From: Leptospiraceae bacterium | GTDB lineage: Bacteria; Spirochaetota; Leptospiria; Turneriellales; Turneriellaceae | Length of the DNA stretch: 64,000 nt | Assembly: GCA_025055765.1 (NCBI GenBank) | Contig: JANWWS010000004.1 | Span: forward strand, 124,001 to 188,000 | Direction of reading: 5' to 3' | Shown here: positions 35,882 to 44,292 of the stretch, in pieces | Layout: each line of letters begins with the position of its first letter | Numbering within the stretch: position 1 is the stretch's first letter | Program-made: the position numbers and the translations under genes | Notes under the pieces: model-generated | Seen by the model: the letters and a program-made list of their open reading frames with translations, nothing else | What the model was told of the DNA's origin: nothing | The model's database searches: none

Positions 35882-36691
35882 GTGCACCGCCTCTTTTTTC
35901 ATATAGCCCTTTGGCTTGTCTTCAAAACTTTTTTATTGGCCTATGTACCAGACCGTGCCGGAATTGAACGCAAACTAAAAGAAAACCGCTATTTCCTAGA
36001 GTTTATCAATGCCGGTATAAGTAACTTTGGCGATGAAAAAAGCCGCCAGCTCCTTCAAAAAGCAGCTACTGAACACTATCGCGCTTACCGAGCTTACCTA
36101 CAAGGGCATTACGACATCTCTCATGATTATATTCGCCAAAGCCAGCTCATTTTGCGCGACCTTTATGTCTACATGTATGATAACATTTACCGCCGAGATG
36201 CCCTTTATCTCTTGAAGAGCAATTCTGTAGTGGTGGTCTCAAGCCGTGACGAACGAGCAATTAAACTACTCAATTTGGGCTACCGAGATGTCAAACACGC
36301 AGACATCTACCGAAAGAAGGGCTACCACTATCCGGAACATCTCTACTCCATTAAAATTTATTCCTATATTGATGGCATAAAGTACCTTCGCCAAGCCAAG
36401 CGCTATGCCTTTTTAGCCATTATTGAAACACACACCCCCTTGCCCGACAAGGCCGATTTCAAAAAACAAACGCCGGATGATTACTTTAATAGAGAAAAAG
36501 CTGAATTTTTAGAGGACTACTTGCGGGTAAAAAACATCCTTACCAATATGATTGATCGCAAATATATTATCAACGACTATGACTATTTTAGCCATCACGA
36601 CGACAATTATGGGTATATCTCCTATGAAAAGCCAAATTTACTTGAGAAATACCTCAATGAAGCCGAAGCTTATCTGGCTAAGCAAAAGTAG
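35882..36691 (+). CDS. secreted helical protein, candidate FcpA-like flagellar sheath protein
   Basis: 269 residues from a GTG start. The signal peptide (FFHIALWLVFKTFLLA) is followed by an all-helical mature protein rich in Tyr, Lys and Arg. Blocks such as LEFINAGISNFGDEKS, YLQGHYDISHDYIRQSQ, LLNLGYRDVKHADIYRKKGY, YIDGIKYLRQAKRYAFLA and SHHDDNYGYIS recall the Leptospira flagellar-coiling protein FcpA from memory. FcpA is a periplasmic-flagellum sheath component. I could not run an alignment, so this is a hypothesis; the alternative is an unknown spirochaetal periplasmic protein. A small basic gene follows after 15 nt. Confidence 0.5.
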   Translation: MHRLFFHIALWLVFKTFLLAYVPDRAGIERKLKENRYFLEFINAGISNFGDEKSRQLLQKAATEHYRAYRAYLQGHYDISHDYIRQSQLILRDLYVYMYDNIYRRDALYLLKSNSVVVVSSRDERAIKLLNLGYRDVKHADIYRKKGYHYPEHLYSIKIYSYIDGIKYLRQAKRYAFLAIIETHTPLPDKADFKKQTPDDYFNREKAEFLEDYLRVKNILTNMIDRKYIINDYDYFSHHDDNYGYISYEKPNLLEKYLNEAEAYLAKQK

Positions 36692-36706
36692 GCTTTTAAG
36701 AAGGAC

Positions 36707-36904
36707 TTGGAGAGAGCCGAAAATCACTATATGGAGTATAATTTATCCCCCCGAGATGCAAAGATCTATGTGAAAAGAGAAAAAACCTCGGCCTCTCAAA
36801 GGAAAACCACAAAAGACATGCTTTACCTTGATCCAAGGCCTATACGTCATACAGAGCGCATGAGTGATCTCTTTTATGTGCTCTTTCGTCGGGAAAAACC
36901 CTAG
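36707..36904 (+). CDS. small basic hypothetical protein
   Basis: 65 residues from a TTG start with AAGGAC just upstream; an ATG at 36731 would give 57 residues. It is rich in Lys/Arg (KIYVKREKTSASQRKTTK) with a hydrophobic C-terminal DLFYVLFRREKP. It is same-strand and 15 nt after the FcpA-like gene, so it could be its co-transcribed partner. No family recognised. Its end overlaps the convergent gene by 4 nt, consistent with this window's compact gene ends. Confidence 0.5.
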   Translation: MERAENHYMEYNLSPRDAKIYVKREKTSASQRKTTKDMLYLDPRPIRHTERMSDLFYVLFRREKP

Positions 36905-38157
36905 GTTTTTTGTTTTTTCGGCTGCGCGGCCGGCATAAAGATATTGTTTAAGATCAAGCGATAGCCGGGCGAATTTTTGTAGAGCCTGAGATCCGTAGGA
37001 GGGTCTCCCACTAGATGTTGGTAATCTTCGGGATCATGCCCTCCATAAAAAGAAAAAAAACCCCTACCGTAGCTGCCGTAAATGTATTTTACCCGCTCAC
37101 TGCCTAGGGTTTGACCCAAAATAAGCACTCGCGGCTTGATTTTGCTAAGCCGAAAAGCCGTAGTCTGCCCTAAAAAACCCCTGATTTGCCTTACATGATT
37201 TTGCGTTAATAAGGTCGGAATGGGATCTGTTTTCGCATTAAATTCAAATAAAGTAAAAAAGTCTTTGCTTTGGGCAATACCCTCTTCTTGAGGATTAATG
37301 TCGATGTCTGAAAATTCATAGATAAAGGGATCTGTGATTACTTGAAACTCGTAAAAAGCCAGGGTTTTATTGAAGTCTAATTTTTTTTGGTAGCCGTCTG
37401 TTACAGGAGTGTGGTCTAAAAGGGGATCGACAATGTCAATGTTTTGGGCAGCCAAGGCGATGTCGAGGGAATCGGTGGCTGAGCACATAGCAAAGAGAAA
37501 GCCCCCCTTAGAGACATAGTCTTGGATGGCCAAGGCCACTTCTTTTTTTAACTCTGGAACGCGCGAAAAACCCAGCTTGCGGGCCAACTCTTCACTTTCT
37601 AGGCGGCGCTCTTGGTACCATTCCTGGTTACGGGCAAAGCCGTAGAATTTTCCATACTGGCCAGTGAAATCCTCATGGTGCAGGTGTAGCCAATCATAGC
37701 GGGAAAGCTCTCCCCTTAAGACCTCCTCATCATAGAGGGTATCATAGCGAATTTGGGCGAAATCTAAAACAAGTTGGACCGCATCATCCCAGGGATCGGT
37801 TCCTGGTGGTTTGTAGATAGCAATGCGAGGGGCTTTTTCTAACTTAAGCCGCTCCAGGTTTTCTTTTTCCCTTTGCTTTTCAAACCTATAAAGATCCTCT
37901 TCGCCAAAACGCTCCCAACTAATACCGTAGCGATGGAGGAGCTCCTGCAAAGCCTCACTTTCTTCCAGCAGGAAAGAACCACCTCGGAAATTAAGCAAAA
38001 CCTCGGCCGTATACCCCTTATCTAACATTTGGTAGACAGCCCCGTAGGCCTGTAAGTGGTTTAGTTGATCCCGATCCATAGGTATAAGTATAAAAGTAGC
38101 CAATACGGGCTCTAAGACAAAAAGCTTGAGAGTGAGAAACCTCCCATGAGTTGCCAT
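36901..38157 (-). CDS. conserved protein of the Bacteroidetes 'asparagine synthetase B' family (GATase1-like)
   Basis: 418 residues. The sequence closely follows a family annotated in Bacteroidetes as 'asparagine synthetase B', though it lacks the normal AsnB domains. Shared blocks are IPMDRDQLNHLQAYG, LHLHHEDFTGQYGKFY, GGFLFAMCSATDSLDIALAA, TLLTQNHV and FYGGHDPEDYQH, ending PPTDLRLYKNSPGYRLILNN. The Cys in FAMCSATD and the His in YGGHDPEDYQH suggest a class-I glutamine-amidotransferase-like fold. An N-terminal hydrophobic segment (about 8-27) may be a signal or anchor. Activity is unknown. Strong conservation with a distant phylum hints at transfer. It abuts kdsC (1 nt). Confidence 0.75.
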   Translation of the reverse strand: MATHGRFLTLKLFVLEPVLATFILIPMDRDQLNHLQAYGAVYQMLDKGYTAEVLLNFRGGSFLLEESEALQELLHRYGISWERFGEEDLYRFEKQREKENLERLKLEKAPRIAIYKPPGTDPWDDAVQLVLDFAQIRYDTLYDEEVLRGELSRYDWLHLHHEDFTGQYGKFYGFARNQEWYQERRLESEELARKLGFSRVPELKKEVALAIQDYVSKGGFLFAMCSATDSLDIALAAQNIDIVDPLLDHTPVTDGYQKKLDFNKTLAFYEFQVITDPFIYEFSDIDINPQEEGIAQSKDFFTLFEFNAKTDPIPTLLTQNHVRQIRGFLGQTTAFRLSKIKPRVLILGQTLGSERVKYIYGSYGRGFFSFYGGHDPEDYQHLVGDPPTDLRLYKNSPGYRLILNNIFMPAAQPKKQKT

Positions 38158-38158
38158 T

Positions 38159-38635
38159 TTAGCCTCGCTTTAGCAAATAGTCGATGAATTCGCGCACAGC
38201 TCCCCTGCCCGCAGGCAAATCGCAGACATAATCCACCGCCTCACGTACCTGAGGATGAGCATCGACAGGGCAAGCCGACAAAGCCACGAGTTTCATGGCT
38301 TTTAGGTCGTTTACATCGTCACCTATATAGGCTGCCTGATGTTTTTCGAAACCATGACTTTGTAGCCATTCTTTAACCAAAGTAGCTTTATCTTGTACAT
38401 TTTGGTAAAGCTCACTTATCCCCAGTTCTGCAAAACGGCTTTTAAGACTATCGCTTTGTCGTGAACTAAGTACAACAACTATGCGGTTGTTTTGGAGCCA
38501 GTCCCGAATCCCTTGCCCATCGTGCACGTGAAAGACCTTTATGATCTCACCATTGGCACTATAATACAACGATCCATCGGTTAAGGTGCCATCCACATCG
38601 CAAAACAAAACTTTGATGTCCCTGCGCTTGCCCAT
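38159..38635 (-). CDS. kdsC: KdsC-type KDO-8-phosphate phosphatase
   Basis: 158-residue HAD phosphatase without cap domain: motif I CDVDGTLTDG (catalytic Asp pair), motif II VVLSSRQSDS, and motif IV YIGDDVNDLKAM. The LTDGSLYY and SRQS signature is typical of KdsC, which makes 3-deoxy-D-manno-octulosonate for LPS core. Other KDO-pathway genes are not here. CMP-sialic acid pathway or NeuA-type phosphatases are possible alternatives. It supports an LPS-bearing outer membrane. Confidence 0.8.
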   Translation of the reverse strand: MGKRRDIKVLFCDVDGTLTDGSLYYSANGEIIKVFHVHDGQGIRDWLQNNRIVVVLSSRQSDSLKSRFAELGISELYQNVQDKATLVKEWLQSHGFEKHQAAYIGDDVNDLKAMKLVALSACPVDAHPQVREAVDYVCDLPAGRGAVREFIDYLLKRG

Positions 38636-38683
38636 GCGACCTCCACGGGCTCTCTTTCACATAGACGTAGAAAGTCAACTGAG

Positions 38684-39637
38684 CTAGGAGAGGCTTTCAA
38701 GGTAGCGCTCGGCTTCTATGGCCGCCATGCAGCCAGAACCGGCCGCTGTTATGGCCTGTCGATAGTAGCTATCTTGCACGTCTCCACAGGCAAAAACCCC
38801 TGGGATCGAGGTAGCTGTCCTGCCAGGTAGGGTCTTAATATACTTTTTTTCATCAAGTTCCAGCTGACCTTCAAAGAGCTTCGTGTTGGGATCATGACCA
38901 ATGGCAATAAAAAGCCCCTGTACGGGGAAATCCATGATTGTCCCGTCCCGACTATCTCTGAGTTTTAGTCCTGCCACAGTACCTGTCTTTTCATCGCCGT
39001 AGATTTCCGCTACTTCTTTAAATAGCAAAAATTCAATTTTTGGATTTTTTTTTGCCCTCTCCAACATAATTTTACTTGCTCGAAACACATCGCGGCGATG
39101 GATAATGGTGACTTTTGTGGCAAATTTTGTTAGGAAATTAGCCTCTTCCATCGCACTATCTCCGCCTCCCACCACAGCCACTTCTTTACCACGAAAGAAA
39201 AAGCCATCACAGGTAGCACAAGCACTTACCCCACGGCCTTTAAAGGCTTTCTCCGAGGGGATATTGAGAAAACGAGCACTCGCCCCTGTGGCAATAATCA
39301 CAGCATTAGCGGTATATTCTTCTCCTTCGCTGTAAACTTTAAAGGGCCTACCTTGGTTTAAAACAACCTTATCTGCTAGTTTTGTGATGAGCTTCGCTCC
39401 AAAGCGCTCTGCCTGAGCTCTAAATTTTTCCATGAGCTCCGGACCCAAAATACCCTCTGGGAAACCGGGATAGTTCTCCACCTCACTTGTAATCATGAGT
39501 TGTCCGCCGCGTTCAATACCCTCTAGAACCAAGGTGTTTAAATTTGCTCGACCCGCATAAATAGCCGCTGTATATCCAGCTGGCCCCGAACCTAAGATTA
39601 TCACATCATAGTGGTTTGGATAATGGCTCATGCTCAT
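38684..39637 (-). CDS. trxB: thioredoxin reductase
   Basis: 317 residues: N-terminal FAD dinucleotide fold ([19 protein letters not shown]), redox-active CATC in [14 protein letters not shown] fold ([14 protein letters not shown]) and C-terminal [21 protein letters not shown]. This is the standard low-molecular-weight TrxB that reduces thioredoxin. Length is usual and all key residues are present. No thioredoxin gene adjoins. Confidence 0.95.
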   Translation of the reverse strand: MSMSHYPNHYDVIILGSGPAGYTAAIYAGRANLNTLVLEGIERGGQLMITSEVENYPGFPEGILGPELMEKFRAQAERFGAKLITKLADKVVLNQGRPFKVYSEGEEYTANAVIIATGASARFLNIPSEKAFKGRGVSACATCDGFFFRGKEVAVVGGGDSAMEEANFLTKFATKVTIIHRRDVFRASKIMLERAKKNPKIEFLLFKEVAEIYGDEKTGTVAGLKLRDSRDGTIMDFPVQGLFIAIGHDPNTKLFEGQLELDEKKYIKTLPGRTATSIPGVFACGDVQDSYYRQAITAAGSGCMAAIEAERYLESLS

Positions 39638-39694
39638 ATTATAACTATGGTCTCATCTTCTGTCTAGAAATTCTGTCATACCCTATTGGGTATA

Positions 39695-40717
39695 TCACTT
39701 TAACCTCTCTAAGGCCCTTTTTCGATTTTGGGCTCTTGGCAAATATATTTGAGCTTCGCTGTTTTCAGGATCAATTAACAAGACCTTTTCCATGAAGGAA
39801 ATACATTGTTCAAAATCTGATCTTTCATAAGCGGCTATGCCCTGGGCAAGCAGGGAGCTAACCTGAGAGTTTAGACTTTCGCGCAGGCTCCTTAATTCCT
39901 GAACAGCCTCCGGGATATCGGGAGCTTGTTTTAAAAGCACAATGGCACGAAAGTGTCGGCCTGCTTCTAAATGGGCCTTGGCCTCCTGCCTTTTTCTTTG
40001 CTGGAATATAAGCGAACGGTATTTATCGATTAACACATCGTCTGGTGATTTTTGCTCTAATTCTTCAATTTTGCGTAATGACTCCTCGTACTCCCCCCTT
40101 TCATAATGGACAATAATGGCAGACTGCAAATCACCCATGGGATCTCTTGCTGTCTTCGTTAGGGGTGGAAGCCCCAATCTAATAGTTATACCCAAAGAAA
40201 TTGTCAGTTCCTCAAACAAAAGAGGGTCCCCTATAAAAAAGCCATTATGACCTATTCCCATTTCAAGCAATAGCTCCCTATACAAGGGGTAGCGTATCGA
40301 AATTCCTGTAACCAAGAGAGGATTCACAAAAGAAAGGCGCTTGTTTCGCTGAGCCATATAGTAAGAGCCATAGAAAGCCCCAAGACCAAACCGTGGATGG
40401 AGCACAAACTCGTAGGGTAAAAATACATCATACCCTAGGCTCACAAAGAACTGATAGAGATTTAAAACACTGGACGGGTGCCTGTCCATGGAATTGTGGC
40501 TGAGGCTCAACCCAACCGATGGTATGAGGCCCAGGGGCTGAAGAAAGGAAAAGTAAGGTTTTTTCTCTAATTCGCGTAGCCACACCTCACCACCTAGACC
40601 CCCCTCGAAGTGCTCTGCCAGAGCTCCTAGGGGAAAGCCATAGCGTGGTGCCAGGTAAATTTGTGTTTCTGCAAAAAGTGTGGAGTATATTGTTGTAAAT
40701 AAGAAAATTTTTTTCAC
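39695..40717 (-). CDS. outer-membrane-like barrel plus TPR protein
   Basis: 340 residues from a GTG that has AAGGA 5 nt upstream. A signal peptide (KKIFLFTTIYSTLFA) is followed by about 170 residues of alternating beta-strand character with aromatic girdles (IYLAPRYGFPLGAL, GLIPSVGLSLSHNS, RFGLGAFYGSYY), suggesting a small barrel. Residues about 190-340 form TPR-like helices (IIVHYERGEYEESLRKIEEL, GIAAYERSDFEQCISFMEKVL). The layout suggests an outer-membrane protein with a periplasmic protein-binding arm. Family unknown. The upstream sequence is the decayed sulfur region. Confidence 0.6.
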   Translation of the reverse strand: MKKIFLFTTIYSTLFAETQIYLAPRYGFPLGALAEHFEGGLGGEVWLRELEKKPYFSFLQPLGLIPSVGLSLSHNSMDRHPSSVLNLYQFFVSLGYDVFLPYEFVLHPRFGLGAFYGSYYMAQRNKRLSFVNPLLVTGISIRYPLYRELLLEMGIGHNGFFIGDPLLFEELTISLGITIRLGLPPLTKTARDPMGDLQSAIIVHYERGEYEESLRKIEELEQKSPDDVLIDKYRSLIFQQRKRQEAKAHLEAGRHFRAIVLLKQAPDIPEAVQELRSLRESLNSQVSSLLAQGIAAYERSDFEQCISFMEKVLLIDPENSEAQIYLPRAQNRKRALERLK

Positions 40718-40809
40718 ACCCATCCTTGGAGCAAGGCGCAAATATGGAGATCCCCATCGTTGTCACTTCCATTTTGCTCGTCAGCAAAGCCAGCTAGGCC
40801 AACTAGTAG

Positions 40810-41242
40810 TTACGAGGTAACACAATCTGGCCCCTTGCGCCAGCTATAAAATTCAGCTACGGTTATGATAGCATCCTCTTCACGAATAAAGTTATCTAGG
40901 GTCACTTTAAAAATGTCCAGCGTAGCCTCAGAAGCATAAAGATGACACCCCGAATCATGAATTAATTCTAAGACCTCATCTACAGGAGGGATATCTAGGA
41001 CTTTATTGCTTTTTTCATCCGCCAAGTCAGGCGAGCTCACATACCCGCAAATCCCCCAATCCATGTTGGGATAGGTATACCAGGGCTAGTGACGCTCGCA
41101 ACCTTTAGATTGTGGTATTTTTTTTGAATCGCATATAAGACAAAGAAAAAATCTTGAGCCAAGGCCTTGGCCAAATTTTTATCCCTGCCCCTCGATTTTT
41201 TAAATAGCCGTCATTATCTACTTCAAGAGCCTTGCCTGCCAT
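40810..41242 (-). pseudogene. fused remnants of a TusE/DsrC-like and a DsrE-like gene
   Basis: An ATG at 41242 opens KALEVDNDGYLKN, the N-terminal motif of TusE/DsrC sulfur carriers. After a frameshift DKNLAKALAQ continues the same motif (usual DWNxExAxxLAxxEG). The frame then runs into FFFVLYAIQKKYHNLKVA and SPGIPIPTWIGGFAGM, a pattern of DsrE-family proteins. A stop interrupts it, and another frame (41064-40810) continues with LDIPPVDEVLELIHDSGCHL and IITVAEFYSWRKG, the DsrE C-terminal half. In that half the usual active-site Cys (YACK) is replaced (YASE). A deletion seems to have fused two genes. Neither can make an intact protein. Identification rests on remembered family motifs. Confidence 0.65.
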
Positions 41243-41287
41243 GGTTTTTTGTCCCATCTTTAAACCCCCGCAAAGTTTTGAGATAGC

Positions 41288-42144
41288 TTAAATCTCGTCT
41301 ATGGTAAAATGGGGGTCAATGGGCAAGCTCTTAGCTAGCAAGAGACAACAAAAGTGGCGCAAAAGAAATTTTCCCCAGTGATTGCTTCTTGTTTCCTTGA
41401 GTGGTAGAAACAACCCCAAGATCGGATGGGGATAACGTCTAGGCCAAAGCTTCACATCATACCGAGAGTCAATGGGTAATTTCCCTCCTCTGTCTCCATA
41501 AAACAGGGGATCGAAGTCTTCCTCAAGTGGTTTTTTCTCTGAGAAAAGCACCAGGTTTTTGGCTCAAGCTTTAGCCTCGAAGTGAGCTAACGATTCTGCG
41601 TTACCTGTGGAGATCTTGGTAACATCAGCAAATGCAAAAACCTCGGCGTATATTTCTTCCTGCAGCCAATGGTTATTAACCTTAACGAAACCGAGATCAT
41701 CAACCACTTCTGTGTCTTTTAAAAAATGAGGTCCCGAATGTAAAGCTAACACTACCAAAGGTGAAATTCCACCTCGCCTTCATCTAGTACGAATCCTCAT
41801 CCAAAAATCCTTTTGCTTCTTGAAAATCGAAATGGCCATCCGTAGCAATGACCAAAACTTCTTAGTTCAGAAGTTTTTTTCTCTCCAAGACCATTTCTTC
41901 AATCAATGTTCACGGCAGATCTTGAATATATTCCAGACTCGACAAAAAGGTATTTTTGCGTTCTCGCAAAAAATGCTCTTCATGAGTTTACCCGAAAAGG
42001 AAAAAAGGGCCCCGGCTGGTAGAGGTGGTAGCCCTCTTTCTCCCCAACTTGAGTGGTGTATTTTAAGCCATGTTTTTTATTTTGGCGCATTAAGTGATTA
42101 GCCAAGATGGTGCCGCCACCTCCCACGAAGATTACAATCTTGTC
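41288..42144 (-). pseudogene. decayed sulfide:quinone oxidoreductase-like gene
   Basis: Immediately after the CoA-transferase stop the minus strand reads KIVIFVGGGGTILANHL, the FAD-binding start of SQR-type flavoproteins, followed by YHLYQPGPFF, the SQR signature HLYQPG. Stops then intervene. Further pieces are ARTQKYL, VLVIATDGHFDF (usual YDYLVIATG), VVDDLGFVKVNNHWLQEEIYAEVFAFAD (usual GFIPVDxYLxTxxxxNVFAAGD) at 41758-41564 and a C-terminal FYGDRGGKLPIDSRYD piece at 41551-41288. Order and spacing match a whole SQR gene broken by several frameshifts and stops. No start codon remains. The intact gene would have oxidised sulfide and passed electrons to quinone. Confidence 0.75.
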
Positions 42145-43335
42145 CTAAATCTCTCGATTTTGGCGAAGCTCTTCCATTTCTTTATCTGAGAAACCAAGTC
42201 CCTCAAGGATCTCCTTTGTATGCTCTCCGTGACCGGGAGGAAAAAAGCGATAGCTTATAGGGGTTTCACTAAAAAAGAAGGGCGAGCCAAGAGCCGTGTA
42301 TTCCCCTAGCCGGGGGTGGGGAAGTTTCACAATCTGCCCTCTTGCCTTAAGTTGCTCATCGTGAAAAACCTCCCCCAGTTCTTTTACAGGGGAAAGGCAG
42401 ACATCACTATGGCGAAAGAGATCTTCAAGCTCTTCTAGGGTTTTTTGACGAAAATAAGCCGAGATCTCACGGCGCACATAGTCAAGATCTTCTTCCTTTT
42501 CCCAATTTTTTCCCTCCAAGATTTCTTCTTTGCCTATTTGACGCAAAAAGGTGCGGAAAAAGCGCTCTTCGAGAGCAGCAAGCATAACATAGCGACCTTC
42601 TTTTGTTTTATAAATAGCATAGTTTGGTAGTTTTCCCGAGAGAACTTCATAGCCGGGACGAGGGTTTTTTCCCGTAGCTAGATATAGTGCTGCGTAAAGG
42701 TGAATGAGATTAAAAGCAGAGTCAAGCATCGAGACATCCACAAACTGACCACGACCCGTTTTTTCCCGTGCATAGAGAGCAGCTAGAATACCCGCTAGTG
42801 CGACAAAACTAGCAGCCACATCAGCTATCTGAAAACCAGGCAAGACAGGCTCTCCATGGGGCGTTTTGTTTAGTGACAAAAGCCCGCTACGAGCTTGGAA
42901 GTTTCCATCGTGGCCAGCCATGTCTCGTAAAGGGCCACTTGCTCCATAACCCGAAATAGCACAATAGATTAATCTGGGGTATTTTTCTTTTAGATCTTCA
43001 AAGCCAAGACCAAGCTCGGCCATCGTGCCTGGCCGAAATCCCTCAAGCAAAACATCGGTTTTTTCAAGTAGTTTTAAAAAAACCCTTTTACCCCCCTCTC
43101 TTTTTAAGTTCAGAGTAATCGATTTTTTGTTGCGGTTAAGTAGCAAAAACATGGCACTTTCTTCGGCTTGGTTCTGTTTTATTTTTTCGCCCAAGTAACG
43201 CGTGCCATCGCCTAATCGGGGATTTTCAATTTTAATTACCTCAGCCCCCATGTCGGCTAGGTGTTGCGAGCAAAGGGGGCCTGGCAGAAGCATACTGAGA
43301 TCCAGAACCCGCACACCGTCTAGAGGTCCTGCCAT
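42145..43335 (-). CDS. CaiB/BaiF (class III) CoA-transferase
   Basis: 396 residues. The N-terminal GVRVLDLSMLLPGPLCSQHLADMGAEVIKIE block is the family hallmark, and the catalytic Asp is in GHDGNFQARSG. GFQIADVAA and GQFVDVSMLDS complete the pattern, which is closest to alpha-methylacyl-CoA racemase-like proteins. The enzyme moves CoA between acids or racemises 2-methylacyl-CoA, fitting the branched-chain acyl-CoA genes elsewhere in the window. It lies upstream of, and once was probably co-transcribed with, the decayed sulfur genes. The start at 43335 (MAGPLDGVRVLDL) is standard. Confidence 0.9.
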   Translation of the reverse strand: MAGPLDGVRVLDLSMLLPGPLCSQHLADMGAEVIKIENPRLGDGTRYLGEKIKQNQAEESAMFLLLNRNKKSITLNLKREGGKRVFLKLLEKTDVLLEGFRPGTMAELGLGFEDLKEKYPRLIYCAISGYGASGPLRDMAGHDGNFQARSGLLSLNKTPHGEPVLPGFQIADVAASFVALAGILAALYAREKTGRGQFVDVSMLDSAFNLIHLYAALYLATGKNPRPGYEVLSGKLPNYAIYKTKEGRYVMLAALEERFFRTFLRQIGKEEILEGKNWEKEEDLDYVRREISAYFRQKTLEELEDLFRHSDVCLSPVKELGEVFHDEQLKARGQIVKLPHPRLGEYTALGSPFFFSETPISYRFFPPGHGEHTKEILEGLGFSDKEMEELRQNREI

Positions 43336-43406
43336 GGGATAGCCAAAAGAGAGCGTTTTTTACGTAAAGAGCTTTTCAATACCCAAAGTTCCCCAACTGC
43401 GGATAC

Positions 43407-43997
43407 ATGGTTCAAGAATTTTTTCTTTCCTTTGTACCACTCTTTGTTGCCGTAGATCCCTTTGGGGTATTACCACTTTACCTTTCCGTCGCTCAAAATT
43501 ATGAACCCAAGAAACGACAAAAAATCCTAACTCTCTCGATTACCACGGCTTTTCTCGTGGCTTTCTTGTTTCTCGCCTTTGGGCACATGGCCATGGCATT
43601 CCTGCGCATAAGTCTCGCTGATTTTCAAATTGCAGGAGGTATCATCCTCTTTGCCCTTGCCTTAATTGATCTTGTCATTGCCACAAAGACAAGACACTCA
43701 GCTGGGCTAGACAATTTAGGGGTGGTACCCCTTGGGGTACCTATATTAGTTGGGCCTGCTGTTTTTACCACCCTCATCTTGCTGCGCCACAACTATGGTT
43801 TAGAAGCACCTCTTCTTGCCCTTGTGGCGGTGATGAGCCTGACCTACCTTATTTTTTCGTTTGCTAGCTCGGTGGCTCGCTTTTTAGGGGAATCGGGGGT
43901 AAAAATCATCTCGAAAATAGCTATGCTTTTTCTTGCCTCCATTGGGGTGATGATGGTGCGCCGCGGAGTTAGCGAGCTTCTCCGAACTTGGGGCTAA
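43407..43997 (+). CDS. MarC/UPF0056 family integral membrane protein
   Basis: 196 residues with six predicted TM helices. FVPLFVAVDPFGVLPLYLS at the N-terminus, GGIILFALALIDLV and VPLGVPILVGPAVFTTLILL are MarC-family signatures. The transport or other role of the family is not established. It is a single gene between the divergent CoA-transferase gene and the convergent DUF1858 gene. Confidence 0.9.
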   Translation: MVQEFFLSFVPLFVAVDPFGVLPLYLSVAQNYEPKKRQKILTLSITTAFLVAFLFLAFGHMAMAFLRISLADFQIAGGIILFALALIDLVIATKTRHSAGLDNLGVVPLGVPILVGPAVFTTLILLRHNYGLEAPLLALVAVMSLTYLIFSFASSVARFLGESGVKIISKIAMLFLASIGVMMVRRGVSELLRTWG

Positions 43998-44006
43998 ATG
44001 AGTAAC

Positions 44007-44249
44007 CTAGCCTTCCTCTTCGAAAAGCGAATTAAGGCTTGCTAAAAGAGCATCCAGAGGAACACCATAGCCCCAGCAAATCTGCTCCAGGGTTTCGTAT
44101 TCGTTTATGCCGCAGTGGGAGCAGCCACCTAAGTGATAGCTAGCCAACACAAGCCCCACTTCGGGATGCATGCGCAAAGCCTCACCCACCGTCGTTTCAG
44201 GGGTAAATCGTTTTTTTTCTTGTGCTTTTTCTTGTGCGGTTTGTTCCAT
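44007..44249 (-). CDS. DUF1858 redox-disulfide domain protein
   Basis: 80 residues from the ATG at 44249. The domain has TTVGEALRMHPEVGLVLASYHLGGCSHCGIN, with a CxxC motif as in the small redox proteins (DUF1858, ScdA-N-like) found next to hybrid-cluster and Fe-S repair proteins. It probably shuttles disulfide/thiol or aids metal cluster handling. The gene has only a weak ribosome site. No obvious partner adjoins. Confidence 0.75.
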   Translation of the reverse strand: MEQTAQEKAQEKKRFTPETTVGEALRMHPEVGLVLASYHLGGCSHCGINEYETLEQICWGYGVPLDALLASLNSLFEEEG

Positions 44250-44292
44250 AACACTAACATACAACAGAGCTAACTATATTGCCAGTTTTTTG

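Noticed and set aside
40810-41758. Three separate small genes of 60-90 residues on the minus strand
   Set aside because: Together with the sequence between them they read as pieces of larger sulfur-metabolism genes broken by stops, so they are listed as pseudogenes.
41820-42101. Plus-strand open frame of 93 codons
   Set aside because: It is the antisense of the decayed SQR-like gene and has no recognisable domain or ribosome site.
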